A stretch of 64,000 bases of DNA, from NCBI GenBank assembly GCA_016081115.2, contig CM071931.1:14454284-14518283 (forward strand), read 5' to 3'. Numbering within the stretch: the stretch's first letter is position 1; each line of letters begins with the position of its first letter. This DNA is from Rehmannia glutinosa. Lineage: Eukaryota; Streptophyta; Magnoliopsida; Lamiales; Orobanchaceae. Positions 24,505 through 36,292 of this stretch are shown here, in pieces. Under the pieces are notes generated by a model that saw only the letters and a list, made by a program, of their open reading frames with translations, had not been told where the DNA came from and did not search any database. The translations under genes and the position numbers were made by a program.

Positions 24505-25258
24505 GAGAAAATAAGATTTTTAGTCATATAAGTTGGACCTTTTTAGAATTAGCCCTCTAATTAAGTTGTCACTTTAATGTTTTAGTTCTTTAATTTTTAA
24601 ATTTCTCGATATTCAATCCTTTAACTTTTAAATTTTCTAGATATTCAGTCCTTTAACTTAGCAATTTTACTTTTGATCCTATAATTTATGATTTCATAAA
24701 TTTAGACCTATAACTTAGTAATAGTTAAATTTAACGAGCTTATTAAAAGGTTAGTACCCACACTTAACATTTTTTATAGGAAAATTAAAATAATTACTAT
24801 TAAATTTGTGAATTAAGAAAAATTTTTAATATTTATGTAATTAACCTTTGGTGAGGAGAATTATCTCCTAGAAATGGATCGGACTAGTGTACAAGATGCA
24901 TTTATTTCAAAAGGTATAAAAATTAATGCTTGAAATATTTTTAAAAAATAATTTAATTAAAAATGGTTATTTATTTTTATTTAAAAGTTAATTATTAATT
25001 AAAATTCTTCAGTTTTAATAATAAAATTTAATTAAGAATTAACCTTTTAATAAATTAATTAAATTTAACTATTGTTAAGTAATAGGACTAAATTTCGAAA
25101 TCTGATAAGTTATAGGACCAAAAGTGAAATTTTTAAGTTAAATGACTGAATATCTAAAAATTTGAAAGTTAAAGGACTAAAACATGAAGGTGACAACTTA
25201 GAGAACTAATTCTAAAAAAGGTCCAACTTAAAAACTAAAAATCATATTTTAATTTCCT
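24505..25258. repeat. Long-inverted-repeat MITE, unit 2
   Basis: A left arm of about 240 bp (24512-24753) is the inverse of a right arm (25040-25254). The terminal motif is GATTTTTAGTC / GACTAAAAATC-like, with AAAGGTCCAACTT and GGACCTTTTT just inside. The AT-rich centre is about 280 bp. Arm mismatches are many, so it is old. A clean target duplication is not seen. Confidence 0.65.
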
Positions 25259-26055
25259 ATCAAAATAATTTTACTTCACACTAGAACCAGTACCATAAAT
25301 AAAAATAGTATTAAAAAATATTCAGCCTTTGTCAATGATGCATTAGCTAGGATTCAGGTCTTCAACAGAATCGAAGACATATTAATTCTATTTTTGATTT
25401 TTTAAAATACTTGCTTACTATTTCTATATTTAAGACGTGTTTTTTCCCTTCTTCTTAATCTCTCGTACATATGAACAGTATTAGACATAATTAAATATCC
25501 TAACAGATTTCGCTTATAGATAAGATTTATTTTAAAAACTAAAAACACCTCTAAAACACAAAAATGAGAATCTATTTGAAACCGAACCAATTAATGGGTT
25601 TTTGGAAATTTCCATATATATAACAGATCAATTGATGTCCATGGATTGCACGACTCCAATCTTGTATCAGAATTAATTCGATCCAACCTTGGCAAAACAT
25701 TTTAATTTAGTGTGATTCACAAGTTGTTTGAGTTACAAGTTACCGAGAAGTACCTTCGCACGTATTCAGGATTTCTTTGAGTCGATCCGATTTTTTGGCC
25801 ATTTGTCCATAGCAAAATGTGTTTAATTAATTAACCATGTTTTTCAAATAAAGACTTTTTAGCCACTCTTTAGTTCAATTGTCCATTTTGACTTTTTTTC
25901 ATTTCTAAGGACCAGAATCATTCCTTGGTATAGGGAAGAGAAATGTGCCTCAACAACTTTATAGGTAAAGTGTAGACGAAGGAGTGATGTCGGACAATTA
26001 ATTCGGATTCGATCTCATAGTAGTGTGTGTATGCTATCCCTTACTTCTCTCATTA
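25259..26055 (+). other. Block C middle of unit 2, gene-bearing part deleted
   Basis: Aligned with 54066-54404 and 55568-56026 of unit 3. At 25590 the sequence passes from CCAATTAA directly to TGGGTTTTTGG. In unit 3 1.16 kb with the RNase H gene lies between these. No gene remains here. Confidence 0.7.
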
Positions 26056-26815
26056 TACTATAAGAAAAATATTGTTGTAAATTGCACAAAGTCAAAAATA
26101 CCAAATATGAGAACCGAAATATAATAATGTTCAACCGCTAAACACCTAAAATAAATCTAGTGACGCTCGTAAGGGTATGAGATCAATCGTTTTAGTAGCA
26201 ACTTGACCAAAGTCGTCCCTCGCGGAAGACTTAGCCAAACAAATAATTATTATGCAACATAATTAACAGAAAATAAATCCTAAACACTCTAACCAAATTT
26301 GTGATTTTTTAATTAACTAAAGAAAAACAAGTAAAAAGACAAATTAGAACTAAACACGATTAAACCCGAAGAAAAACGATATGGATGAACGTGCGGGATT
26401 TTAATCATCTCATCAAACTTGCAAGTAGAATATCAACTAATTGATCATGCGATTAACAAATATAACAAGCGGTAAAAACTAGGCCTAGATCCGATAACTC
26501 ACGTATTCACCGATTAGGACTATCCCTATATAATTTGCTATTTTCATTAATCCAGGTTAGATAATGCATCTCGACTCGTATCTAACTCCTGAATAAATTT
26601 AGTCCAGGAATAAAAAAGTCAATAATTTTATTAAGATAATGACACTTCAATTAAAGTATCATTAAATTGACTAAAATGCTAACGCTTTCTAGTAAATGTC
26701 ACTAATTTTTATAATTTACAATGCCTTTTAAAAGCGTCAATAAACACTTATTTATATGACGCTTTTTGGTAGCGTCATTAAATTTGTGTTGGGATAGATC
26801 ATTTTTCTTGTAGTG
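26056..26815. mobile_element. Non-autonomous CACTA-type element, unit 2
   Basis: The left end TACTATAAGAAAAAT and the right end ATTTTTCTTGTAGTG are inverse of each other and match the plant CACTA terminus CACTACAAGAAAAAT. GACGCTTTTT / AAAAGCGTC inversions lie near the right end. No transposase, and no convincing 3 bp duplication. Confidence 0.6.
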
Positions 26816-27182
26816 AAAGTAATACAAATCCTCACAATAAAATTTCAAAAAATTAAAATTTGACTTAACAATATTAAAATAATGCATTAAATTATACATG
26901 ACAAAATGCAAACTAAAAAAAAGAATCTGATAACATAAATCAAATAAATCTATAATGTTGCCAAAATTATGTTTTATTTTCACCTATTTTCTTAATTACT
27001 ATACATAGTTCTCCTATATACATGTGTTAATTTTTTGTTTATTAGATGATAAACTCTTTGCAAAAATCTCTGCCCCAATTTGCATATGAATTTACAACTA
27101 CAATTTTGAAAAAATGTATGTCACTAATCTTCACACATAATAAGAATCTAAACATGACTTAAATGAAATGGACGATGAAGTC
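26816..27182 (+). other. Unit 2 end, AT-rich, nothing seen
   Basis: Collinear with 56765-57131. No open frame or known repeat terminus was recognised. Confidence 0.55.
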
Positions 27183-27486
27183 TGTGCTTGAGAGATTTTA
27201 TAAAAAAAAATCAATTTTTGAATACCAAATATACATACATAGTCTTGAATATATTTTCATGATATTTTTTTTTGCTTCATCATTAAAAAAATATTAAAGT
27301 GTATTTTTGCCTATTGTTTGTTGCTATTTTGGAATTATTATAAAGATGTGAGAATTTATAAAACTATTAAAAAATACACATATCACAAAGACAAAACGGA
27401 TGCCTCAGAGATATACATTCTTGCATAGCATGGATAAAAGACTAGTATTAAATTATTGGATGTAATTGATTGCGATGAGGTCCATA
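27183..27486 (+). other. Unit 3 start, non-coding
   Basis: Collinear with 11522-11755 and 57132-57362, but uninterrupted: AGATATACATTCTTGC at about 27408-27424 is the empty site of the LTR element found in units 2 and 4. Confidence 0.7.
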
Positions 27487-28140
27487 TAGGGGTGGCCAAA
27501 TGAAATCAAAATCGAGTTTCAAAGCGAAACCAAGAATGTTGACCAAATAATAGTTCCAAAACCGAGAATCGAACCGTGAAGATCGGTTCAGTTCTTTTGG
27601 TCTCAAAAATCGTGAAATTGGTGGTTAACCATTGGTGGAACTATAGTGGAACCGGCATTTAAAACTGTTGGTTCCAAAGTTAAAACCAACGTTTTTTTTT
27701 TCATTTAGTAAAAATATGTTAGAAGAAATGTTAAATATTTGTTATAATATTTTAAATCAAATGTTATACGCATACTAGAACTTTGATTCCTCAATACTCG
27801 ATAGTATATATAGATAATTCAATACTATTATTAATATTTAAGTACAAAATTTAATTAAATATTAAGTACAAGTCTTTTCTTCTTCCTTTCCCTTTTTTTC
27901 TCAGAATCGAAATTGAAAAATCACTTTAAAAAATTAAAAAATTATCAAAAGATAAACAAACGGTTTTTGTTAAAACCAGAATAGGAACTATGGAGGAACA
28001 GGTTCCAAACCAAAATTGAAACCGTCGATTCAGTTTTGGAACCAAAATCATGAGGCAACGATTCCGGTTTCAATTTCTCTAGAATGATGAACTAGAACCA
28101 GCAATTTTAGAACCGAGAATCTGAATCGTGGCCACTCCTA
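27487..28140 (+). mobile_element. Non-autonomous hAT element, unit 3 copy
   Basis: TAGGGGTGGCC ... GGCCACTCCTA with an exact 8 bp GGTCCATA at 27479-27486 and 28141-28148. This is the best-preserved of the four copies. Confidence 0.87.
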
Positions 28141-28267
28141 GGTCCATATTGAAAATTTAATTTGGAATTATAATTTATGTGGATGCATGGGCGGTAAGAA
28201 TGAGTCTCAATTATGTAATATAATGTTAAAATTGAGTATGTGGTGATTATAGTGTGTCCCATTGATT

Positions 28268-28930
28268 GAAGGGCTAGTCTCATGTCGACGGTCTAATGGG
28301 TCTAATTTGTTAGACGGTCCAAATATTCAATCCGTCACCCCACCAACAGCCCGCATAAGTACCAATACCACATCCGCTAGCCACTTTCGCTAATACATTT
28401 TAGGGAAATTGCTAATAAATTTTAGGAGGACTACTAAAACTTTTCGGAGGGAAAACTAATTTTTTTTTGAGGTGCTACCAAATATTTTTCAGGGATGACT
28501 ATTGATACTTTTTGGGGTAGAACTAATACTTTCATGAAGAACTACTAGTACTTTTTATGAGGAAAATTATTACTTTTCAAGAGGATAATACTAAAATACA
28601 TTTAATCGGAAAACATAATACTTTTAAATAAGACTACTAATATGTTTGAGTAGGAATACTAATACTCTTGAGGGAAAAATAAATATTTTTCTAGAAGATT
28701 CTTAAAAAAACTGTTCAAGCAGATTACTAATACATTTCATCATTACTACTAATACTTTTATATTCAAGGAACTACTAATACTTTTTCGAGGAACTACTAA
28801 TACTTTTTGGATGCACTATCCCGAGAATATTACAAACATGCCACGGTGCATGAAATTACAAAAAACTCGGGTCGGGTTGTATTCGTCTAACAGAAAATAC
28901 ATGTTAGACGGTCCGATAGTAGTTTTTGTG
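28268..28930 (+). mobile_element. MITE-like segment with ACTAATACTTTT repeats, unit 3
   Basis: Direct TTGATT (28262-28267) and TTCATT (28931-28936) flank it. The tandem repeat part is 28388-28812. Same structure as 9372-10031. Confidence 0.5.
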
Positions 28931-29820
28931 TTCATTAAATATATGTTTTATAATTTAATAATTTATTATATAGGTATGAGAATTGGGAATAATATATGAT
29001 TGAGATTAGAAATCCGAAGTTGAATTTGGAAACAAATTTCTATTTTTCTTATAGTGTATAGATACTCGAGAGATCTCTGGTAGAGCCACGACGAAATTAG
29101 GAAACAAATTTCGCATGAGACAGAATACATGATCGTGTATTTAGGTCGTGCGTTTGGTTTTGCTCTCTATTTTTAGCTCAAACACTTCACACGATCGTGT
29201 ACTTTTACACGGGTGGATCGTGTACTTTTCCTCTCGAAGGTCTTCCCTCAAACAAGTCGCACGAGCGTGTAAAATGACACGGGAACATAATACACGACCA
29301 GTGTGTGATAATACATGGGCGAGACCATGTGTTTTGTATTTCATCGTTTTTTCTTCGTGTATTTGATTGTCTCTTGACATTCCGCATTTTTGTCCGGGTC
29401 ATCCTTCGACATCTTTTCCTACTAGTAAGGTGGACGTGTGTTGCACGTGAACCAAATAATTTTATTAATTTAACTCAAATTAAATCTATAATAGGAATCA
29501 ATTTTTATTATATTTTTGTATTTATAATAAATGTCATTCATGTATTTTTATCTTAAGAGAAAGTTTGCAAAAACTAAATTTAAATCGCGGTGAAATATGG
29601 TTAAGACATTTTGTACTAAAAAAATATGATACTTAAATGATATTATCGCTCAACAAAGTACAACGGATATTAAAAACTCTTTGAGTAATCTATATAAAAA
29701 TTTAAGAAGTATATATTCAAGACGAGTTTTAAATTAATGCATCTTGTTTATGTTTTGAGTGTCTACTTCTTCTTCATACTTAGCTTTGAGATTTTTGCAA
29801 TTTATTTTTAATGCACTTTT
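28931..29820 (+). other. Unit 3 palindrome-rich and AT-rich non-coding segment
   Basis: ACACG/CGTGT palindromes at 29121-29340, then AT-rich DNA as in unit 1, ending at the LTR insertion. CTTTT at 29816-29820 is the left target duplication. Confidence 0.65.
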
Positions 29821-31290
29821 TGTGAAGCCCCGATTTTTCGAAGCTATTAGTTGAACCTTATTGTTGTTTAAGCTTTTGATCGACTATTTTACCGCGTCAT
29901 TTTGACGGGTAATTATTAATAATATATACATTCTGTATTTTATTTCATTTTATTTAATTACTTGTGTTCATGATCATCATTAATTCTATTCCTCATTTAT
30001 GATCACTTGATTGATCATTATTACTATTTTTGTATTTATTAGTCACCTTAGAATTTTAAGAGACTATTTATTTTAGAGACTTTTACCTTATAGAATTAAG
30101 ATGTTGATTTAGATTAAGTGATCATGAGACTTACAAGTGATCAAGGAGATTACTAATTATTTTGGAGATTGATATATTTCATCTATTATCATCAAATTTG
30201 GGACAAAAAAAAAATATATGGAATTACCCTCATATTGACGGCCATGGTGGATATTTTGGGATAAAAATATCATCCAACTCTTTACACATACACCATATAT
30301 TAGTCATCTTGTGTATAATTATATCATTAATTCAAACATTATATGTGAAGCCTCGATTTTTATTCGAACATGTACTTATATCACGTATCGTCTTGTACTA
30401 TTTGTCAATTCTACTAAAGCGCCGCTTTGACGGGTAAATATCAATGATAAATATATTTCGTCTTTAATTCCCCTTATTTATTTTTTTGTGATCATAATCA
30501 TTTATTAATTTTATTTCACAATTATGATCACTCGATCGATCATCATTATTATTATTTGTGTACCCATTAGTCACCTTAGAATCTTTAGAGACTATTTATT
30601 TTAGAGGTTTAAACCTTATAGAATTAAGAATTCGATTTAGATTAAGTGATCATGAGACTTATAAGTGATCAAGGAGATCACTAATTATTTTGGAGATTGA
30701 TATTATTCATCTTTTATCACCAATTTGGGACAAAAAGAAAATATATGGAAATACCACAAATACCCTTAGGTGGACGGTCATGATGTATATTTGGTGTAGA
30801 AATATCTCCCAACTCTTGTACATGCACACCTTGTGTATTCATCTTGTGTATTTTTACACCATTAATTCAAATCTTATACACAATATCTTATACACCAATT
30901 CTTTAATATTAAATCATCCAACATGTTGGAGGCTTCCCAACACCCCATGCCAACATTCCTCTCTATCCTTGCAATTGCATTCTCCCATGCAAGACTACAC
31001 CTTGACCAAAGTCCTTGTCCTCATGCTTACTACAATTTACAAGACTTGGAACAAAAACAAAAATCTCTCTTCCTCATACTCTCAAAAATCGGCCATTAGG
31101 CCATAATACACTAGAAATTTCATTTTTGTACCCAACACCTTCATCTCTCAAACCTTTCATCCTCCTTCTCACCAAGAAATCCTCCTACATCTCTCTCTAC
31201 AATTTTCTCCTCTTCTCTTAAACACTTAGTAAAAATTCAAGAACTTTTCTTCTACTCCATCACAAAAATTCGAACACCTCACTACACAAG

Positions 31291-31739
31291 GTAAGAAATT
31301 TTGTTCCTCTTCTTGTCTTGATATCATCTAGTTATCTCCTCTCACTTACTAATGTAAGTTTGGATTTTTATTTTTGAGGTTTACATAGAAGACTTGGAAG
31401 ATACTAAGAGTCTCACCATCACCTTGAGGAGGACTTCTAGACTTGAAGAAATTTGAAGGATTTTGGACTATAAGGTAAGAAATGGGATTTTGGTACCATC
31501 TTCTTCTTCCCTATTAAATTGAATTTTAACACCAAAATTATCATTTTGAGGTGATTAGGGGCTGACCTTGGAGCTTTGTTTAAGTGGTGATCAAGTTCTT
31601 AAGAGACCATCAATTTTTCACTACAACTTTCAACTACACAAGGTAAGTGTGGTACCTTTGGCCTATTCCTTCTCTTTTTCCCTCCTTGGTTCAAATCTTC
31701 ATTTTTCTAACTCAAAACTCCTTGTATTATTTGACTTAG
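31291..31739 (+). other. LTR mini-intron-like array, nested 5' LTR
   Basis: Interval 1 is 31291-31388 (98 nt), interval 2 is 31475-31558 (84 nt) and interval 3 is 31643-31739 (97 nt). All donors are AAG|GTAAG; acceptors are CATAG, GATTAG and GACTTAG. CTAAC with its A at 31710 lies 29 nt before the end of interval 3. Exons between are GA-rich, and the ones after intervals 2 and 3 start GGGCTG. A fourth donor-like AAG|GTGGGT is at 31815. Confidence 0.5.
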
Positions 31740-33708
31740 GGGCTGCCTTAAGTGAGGATTAAAATCCTCAAGGTCTTGTGACACCACTTTACACCAATCA
31801 ACCGAACAAACAAGGTGGGTGGAAAAATCCTTTCAACTTCTAGGTGTTTTAATTCATAAAAATGCATGTAGTATTTTGTTATTGAGCATTTGATATATAT
31901 ATTATGTAATGCATGCTATTTTCTTGTATCAAGTTGAAAAATTTCTCAAGTGTTGCTCAAAATGCGATTTACCGAAAATTAGGACATACATGTACACTTT
32001 ATTGTCATATTTGATAAATTCTTGTATGGGATGGATATGTATGTTTATGTCTCTTGAAATCTATGTTTTGAATGACCTATAACCTGGACAAGTCGAGCAT
32101 AATTGATTAAATTTCGATTTTTGGACTTAAAATGCAAAAATGGAAAGTTGGTGGACTTAAGTGCAAGAAAATAAAACTTAAGGGACCTCTCTGCAAATTT
32201 CGATTTTGGGACTGTACTCAGGTTCAAAAATGTTGTTTTGACATTTTAATAAAGTTTTAAGAGTTTTTAGATAAATAAAATCAACCCTTAAAAGCCCAAG
32301 GACTAGATTGTAAAATTTGAGAAGTTTAAGGGCTATTTTGCAAATTTCGAAACTGTACCAGACCCTAATTTTAAAATTTGAAATTTTAACTCTTAAGGGA
32401 CTGTAAATAACATATTTTAAGTGTATTCCAAAAATCCAAGTGTTTAGAGCTTGGAAAGTGATTTTATAAAACTTGAGGGACCAAATTGTAAAAGATTAAA
32501 CTTGAGGACCCAAATGAAATTTCCAGGACTTATACAGCCCATGTACCTGGAAATACTAATTTACCTATAACATAATTATATTTTGGACCCAAGGTTCAAA
32601 TTTCATAACAATTGGACCCTAAAAGCCTTAAAGGCAATTATTTCAAAATGGGACAAAAATGAGATTTTCAAAAGTTGAGGGACCTATACTTATGACGTTT
32701 TAAAACTGTTTTTGTCCCAATATCCCACTAACCTTAGTGACATTTTCCAACTGGAATCACATTAGAAGCCCTTCCGGTTGTGAGTTCCGATTATTTTAAA
32801 CTTAGGGCCCGAAATGACAATTTTAACAATTTTGGGGCCAATGTGAGAATTTTATAAAAACACGACCTCAAAACTTTAAAAACCTGAATCTCTGAACAAT
32901 TTAGAGAATTTAGGAACTGACCTCATAATTTTTCAAGGTCGGGATATTTATTTATTAAATTTTTAACCCCAAAAGTATTGGTTTTGACAAAACGGGGCTA
33001 ATTGTAAATTTTATGTTTATAAGGACCTAACTCAAATTATTTTCTTTTAAAGAAACAGCCCTGGACTCTCTTACTTTAATATTTAATTAAAATATTTTAA
33101 TTTCTCAAAAACCCTTGACTTATCGGATCGCCTTGACCGATTAATACCCGATCGGGCGACTTCCTCGTCTTGCGATTTGAATCTATAACGGGACTTATGT
33201 TCCACCTAATCGTTCAAGATATCGAAGATTGCTTATCCTCCCGATATTCATCTTCATCCAAATAACTCCACCAACGCCATAATTACCTTACGCAAATTTT
33301 CGAAAACTTTTCATGAAGCGCTTCCGAATCAATAATACTCATTTGCTGGTTGACTATATGAACTTGTGTTTACTTTCGCTGAGTCAACTTGGTGTGTCGA
33401 GCTCACAATCGGAATGGATCGTCGGGGATGGAACAAGGCAGCTCGGCTGCTATTCCACTCTTCCGCCCCATCGCCCTAATCCCCATGGCGAGGGACGGAG
33501 TTTGTCCAAGGGAAGCGGGTCGTAGTACTTGAGGTATAATCATGATTATGACAAATCCGAGCCTTGCTAGCTCACTTTGTGGATTTTGTCTTTGCCTACG
33601 GAGCGATAAGGTGACAGTCTTGGACCATCTTGCTCGGGAGTTACAAGGAAGAACGAAGGAATCATTTGTGCCCGATCCACACGATTCGAGTTAATCGGAC
33701 CCGTTTGG

Positions 33709-33830
33709 TTGGCGCTACAAATCCGTACGCAACCGCTACTTGTATTGCATAGGTTGGCGCTACAAATCCGTCACGCAACCGCTACTTGTCTTGCATAGGA
33801 TTGGCGTTACAAATCCATACGCAATCCTCC
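33709..33830 (+). repeat. Three tandem ~46 bp repeats in LTR
   Basis: TTGGCGCTACAAATCC starts at 33709 and 33754, and TTGGCGTTACAAATCC at 33801. Each is followed by ACGCAACCGC- or ACGCAATCC-type sequence. Confidence 0.8.
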
Positions 33831-34373
33831 ATGCGCTTGAACCATAGTGCCTGCGTGACCACGAACTATTTTCTTAAAACTATATAAGTATGTTACTTAA
33901 TATATTTATCACGACGCTTGTGGTGTGTGAAATCATGCATCATCTCTCACGCGTTTTCATACACTAAATTTCTCGCATTAACTATTTATATCGCCACACT
34001 TGCACACGATCACCCCATCCACCGAGATTTGTCTCATTCCCTCCCATTTTCTAACCTTTAGATGAAGAGTTCGCCAAGACATCGAACCTACCGCAGATTG
34101 AATCCTATCCGTGATGTGGAGCGACAATTCCTTTTACTTTTATTTGTTGTTGGACTCCTTCATTTATTTTTGTTTGTGTAAGTTAATTCGGATAATCTTT
34201 TGGGTTGTATTCGGATACCGCCGGACTTTAAGATTGTAATCTGTACTCGTGTTTATTTTAATTCATTTGCATTAGACTCTATTTCACTTGGAGTTTGGTA
34301 TCTTTGGTTTAGACTGTTGATTTAATTTTAAGTGATTGATCGTTGTCGCGTCACGTTTGGGGCGTGGCGATTG

Positions 34374-34388
34374 TAGTATCGAGCTCGG
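34374..34388 (+). other. Primer-binding site, tRNA-iMet-like
   Basis: TAGTATCGAGCTCGG a few bases after the LTR end; compare TGGTATCAGAGC expected for an iMet primer. It has one substitution and one missing base. Confidence 0.7.
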
Positions 34389-35035
34389 CTTGTAAGATGG
34401 AAACTTACACCGAGTTGACCCGGAGGATAGGACCTCGGATTGTGTTGGGTAGTACCGCGACTTGACTAATTAAGTGTGAAATCGATTTCAATAATGGTAT
34501 AGAACCGTATTATTGATGTTCATGTTAAGTCGAATTTATACTTGGAGAATCCATAGTCATACTTGATTTGACTTAGTTGACTCTTGTTGACTTTCCTTAG
34601 TCATTCTTTTCTTGTTCTTCCTTATCTTTTCCTTACATTCGTCTAATCCGCCTTAGTTTTGTTTGACCAGGATAGGTTCATCTCGCCTTGGATTGGGTAC
34701 CACTACTATGTGACCTATGATGAATCTTGGATGAATATTTGAACTCTTTTGGGCTGTTATAGTGTTAAGATATCCGGATATTTCTCTATTTGGACGTTAG
34801 GTGATTTAAAAATCCGTGATTTAGAGATTATAATGCCTGGTATGGTGAGACTCGAAGTAAATGAGGATATCTCTTGAGAAATATATGATTTGGATGTGAT
34901 ATATTATGGGATCTAGACACCTAATGATATTACCTTGGGAAAATTATAGTAAGGGAATTTGACTGTGGTTTAGGTATTACGGATAAGATACATTAAGGAT
35001 GTGACTATTATACGATCTCGACTAGATGTTACCAC
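34389..35035 (+). other. Leader and residual non-coding DNA where gag-protease would be
   Basis: The first ~280 bp match the leader of the left element. From about 34665 the sequence (GTTCATCTCGCCTTGG onward) has no counterpart there. It shows only short frames, no Cys-His knuckle and no protease motif, until RT sequence begins at 35036. A patch near 34800-34990 has faint similarity to the start of pol (DLEIIMPGMVRLEVNEDIS-like) but is too eroded to call. Confidence 0.5.
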
Positions 35036-35470
35036 TAAATATCCCCTCCCGAGGATAGACGAACTGTTTGATCAACTTCAAGGAGCGATGGTGTACTCGA
35101 AGTTTGATTTACAACAAGGATATATCAATGAAGATCCGTGAAGAGGACGTTTCCAAAACAAAGCATTTCGGACGGATATGGACACTACGAGTTGTAGTGA
35201 TGCCTTTCGGTCTGACAAACGCACCAGCAGCGTTTATGGATCTAATGCATCGAGTCTTTCAACCTTATTTGGATCAATTCGTAGTGATATTCATTGATGA
35301 CATACTCGTATACTCTAAGTCTAAAGAGGAGCATGAGCGTCATCTGAAAATTGTTTTAGAGACACTACGAGAGCACAAGCTATATGCCAAATTCAAGCCA
35401 AGTGCGAATTTTGGCTTAGTGAAGTCGCATTCTTGGGACACATAGTATCCGCACCGGGATCGTAGTAGAT
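35036..35470 (+). pseudogene. Reverse transcriptase fragment of the nested element
   Basis: The palm begins with YPLPRIDELFDQLQGA-type sequence in broken frame. The open part 35068-35445 then has VVMPFGLTNAPAAFMDLMH and FQPYLDQFVVIFIDDILVY with the catalytic FIDD box. After LYAKF, the CAGC seen in the left copy reads CAAGCC here, a 2 bp change that shifts the frame, so SKCEFWLSEVAFLGH is lost. The N-terminal fingers are missing. RT would copy element RNA into DNA. Confidence 0.85.
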
Positions 35471-35639
35471 CCTTGAAAATGCAGGCAGGTGGTTGAATGG
35501 AAGCAACCCGAGTCCGTAACTTAGGAGATCGAAGTTTCTTAGGACTAGTTTGGATATTATCGTAGATTTATCCAAGATTTCTCCAAGATAGCGGACCACT
35601 CACTCGACTAACCAAAAACAAGTCAAGTTTGAGTGGAAT
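35471..35639 (+). other. RT thumb/connection remnant
   Basis: Mixed-frame matches to the thumb region (FLGLAGYYRRFIQDFS-like, then IAGPLTRLTKK-like) are recognisable at 35535-35610. Several indels. Confidence 0.55.
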
Positions 35640-36063
35640 GACAAGTGTGAGGCTAGTTTCAAGAGTCAAGAAACGACTTACTACGACTCGATCTTAGCCC
35701 TTCCAAAGGGAAGAAAACTTTGTCGTCTACAAAGTGACGCATCAAAGGAAGGACTAGAGCGATACTCATGCAAGAAGGAAAGGTCATTGCTTACGCATCA
35801 CGGAAACTCAAGCCGTATGAAGCCAATTACCCAACGCATGACTTGGAATTGGCGGCTATAGTGTTCGCGTTAAAGAAATGGAGGCACTATCTCTACGGAG
35901 CAACATTCACGGTTTACACGGATCATAAGAGCCTAAAGTATCTATTCTCTCGAAGGAACTCAATTTGAGGCAACGGAGATGGATGGAGTTAATAGAAGAT
36001 TATCACTTTGATATTCAATACCATCCCGGAAAGCTAACGTAGTAGCCGACGCCTTGAGCAGAA
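35640..36063 (+). pseudogene. Ty3-type RNase H domain of the nested element
   Basis: SDASKEGL near 35725-35750 carries the first Asp, out of frame with what follows. The open part 35768-35968 reads KVIAYASRKLKPYEANYPTH, then DLELAAIVFALKKWRHYLYG with the catalytic Glu, then YTDHKSLKYLFS with the next Asp. Downstream, in shifted frames, come WMELIEDYHFDIQYHPGK and the VADALSR tail typical of gypsy RNase H. All active-site residues are present, but at least two indels interrupt the frame. Confidence 0.85.
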
Positions 36064-36292
36064 GACGAGTTTAGCTAGACTAATGATTCGAGAGTGGAGA
36101 TCATTGGAAGAATTGAGCACGGAATCCGATGAGAACCGGTACTCAAATTTCATGTGCTAATATTTGATTAAACCCGATCTATTTGAACGAGATCAAAGTA
36201 GCACAGGGATGACGTGCAACTTCAAAAACTAAAAGAGAAGATACTTAAAGAGAGAGATCGAATTCTCGGTACATGAAGATGGGATCATCGAT
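36064..36292 (+). other. RNase H-integrase linker
   Basis: Eroded linker; the final part (FSVHEDGIIDLNRVC-like) leads into the integrase. No separate gene. Confidence 0.6.

Larger units (their letters stand above)
11522..27182 (+). repeat. Tandem unit 2
   Basis: It runs from GTGCTTGAGAGATTTTAT at 11522 to the same motif at 27183. Without its two LTR-type insertions it is about 9.0 kb. Compared with unit 3 it lacks roughly 1.16 kb holding the RNase H gene (joined at 25590), about 0.13 kb near 16325, and about 0.3 kb beside the 14320 junction. Confidence 0.82.
30344..34370 (+). repeat. 5' LTR of the nested Tekay element
   Basis: TGTGAAGCCTCGA to GGGGCGTGGCGA, a slightly altered GGGGCGTGACA. 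It carries the mini-intron-like array at 31291-31739, GGGACC-type motifs at about 32100-32900 and the 45 bp repeats at 33709-33830. Confidence 0.9.
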
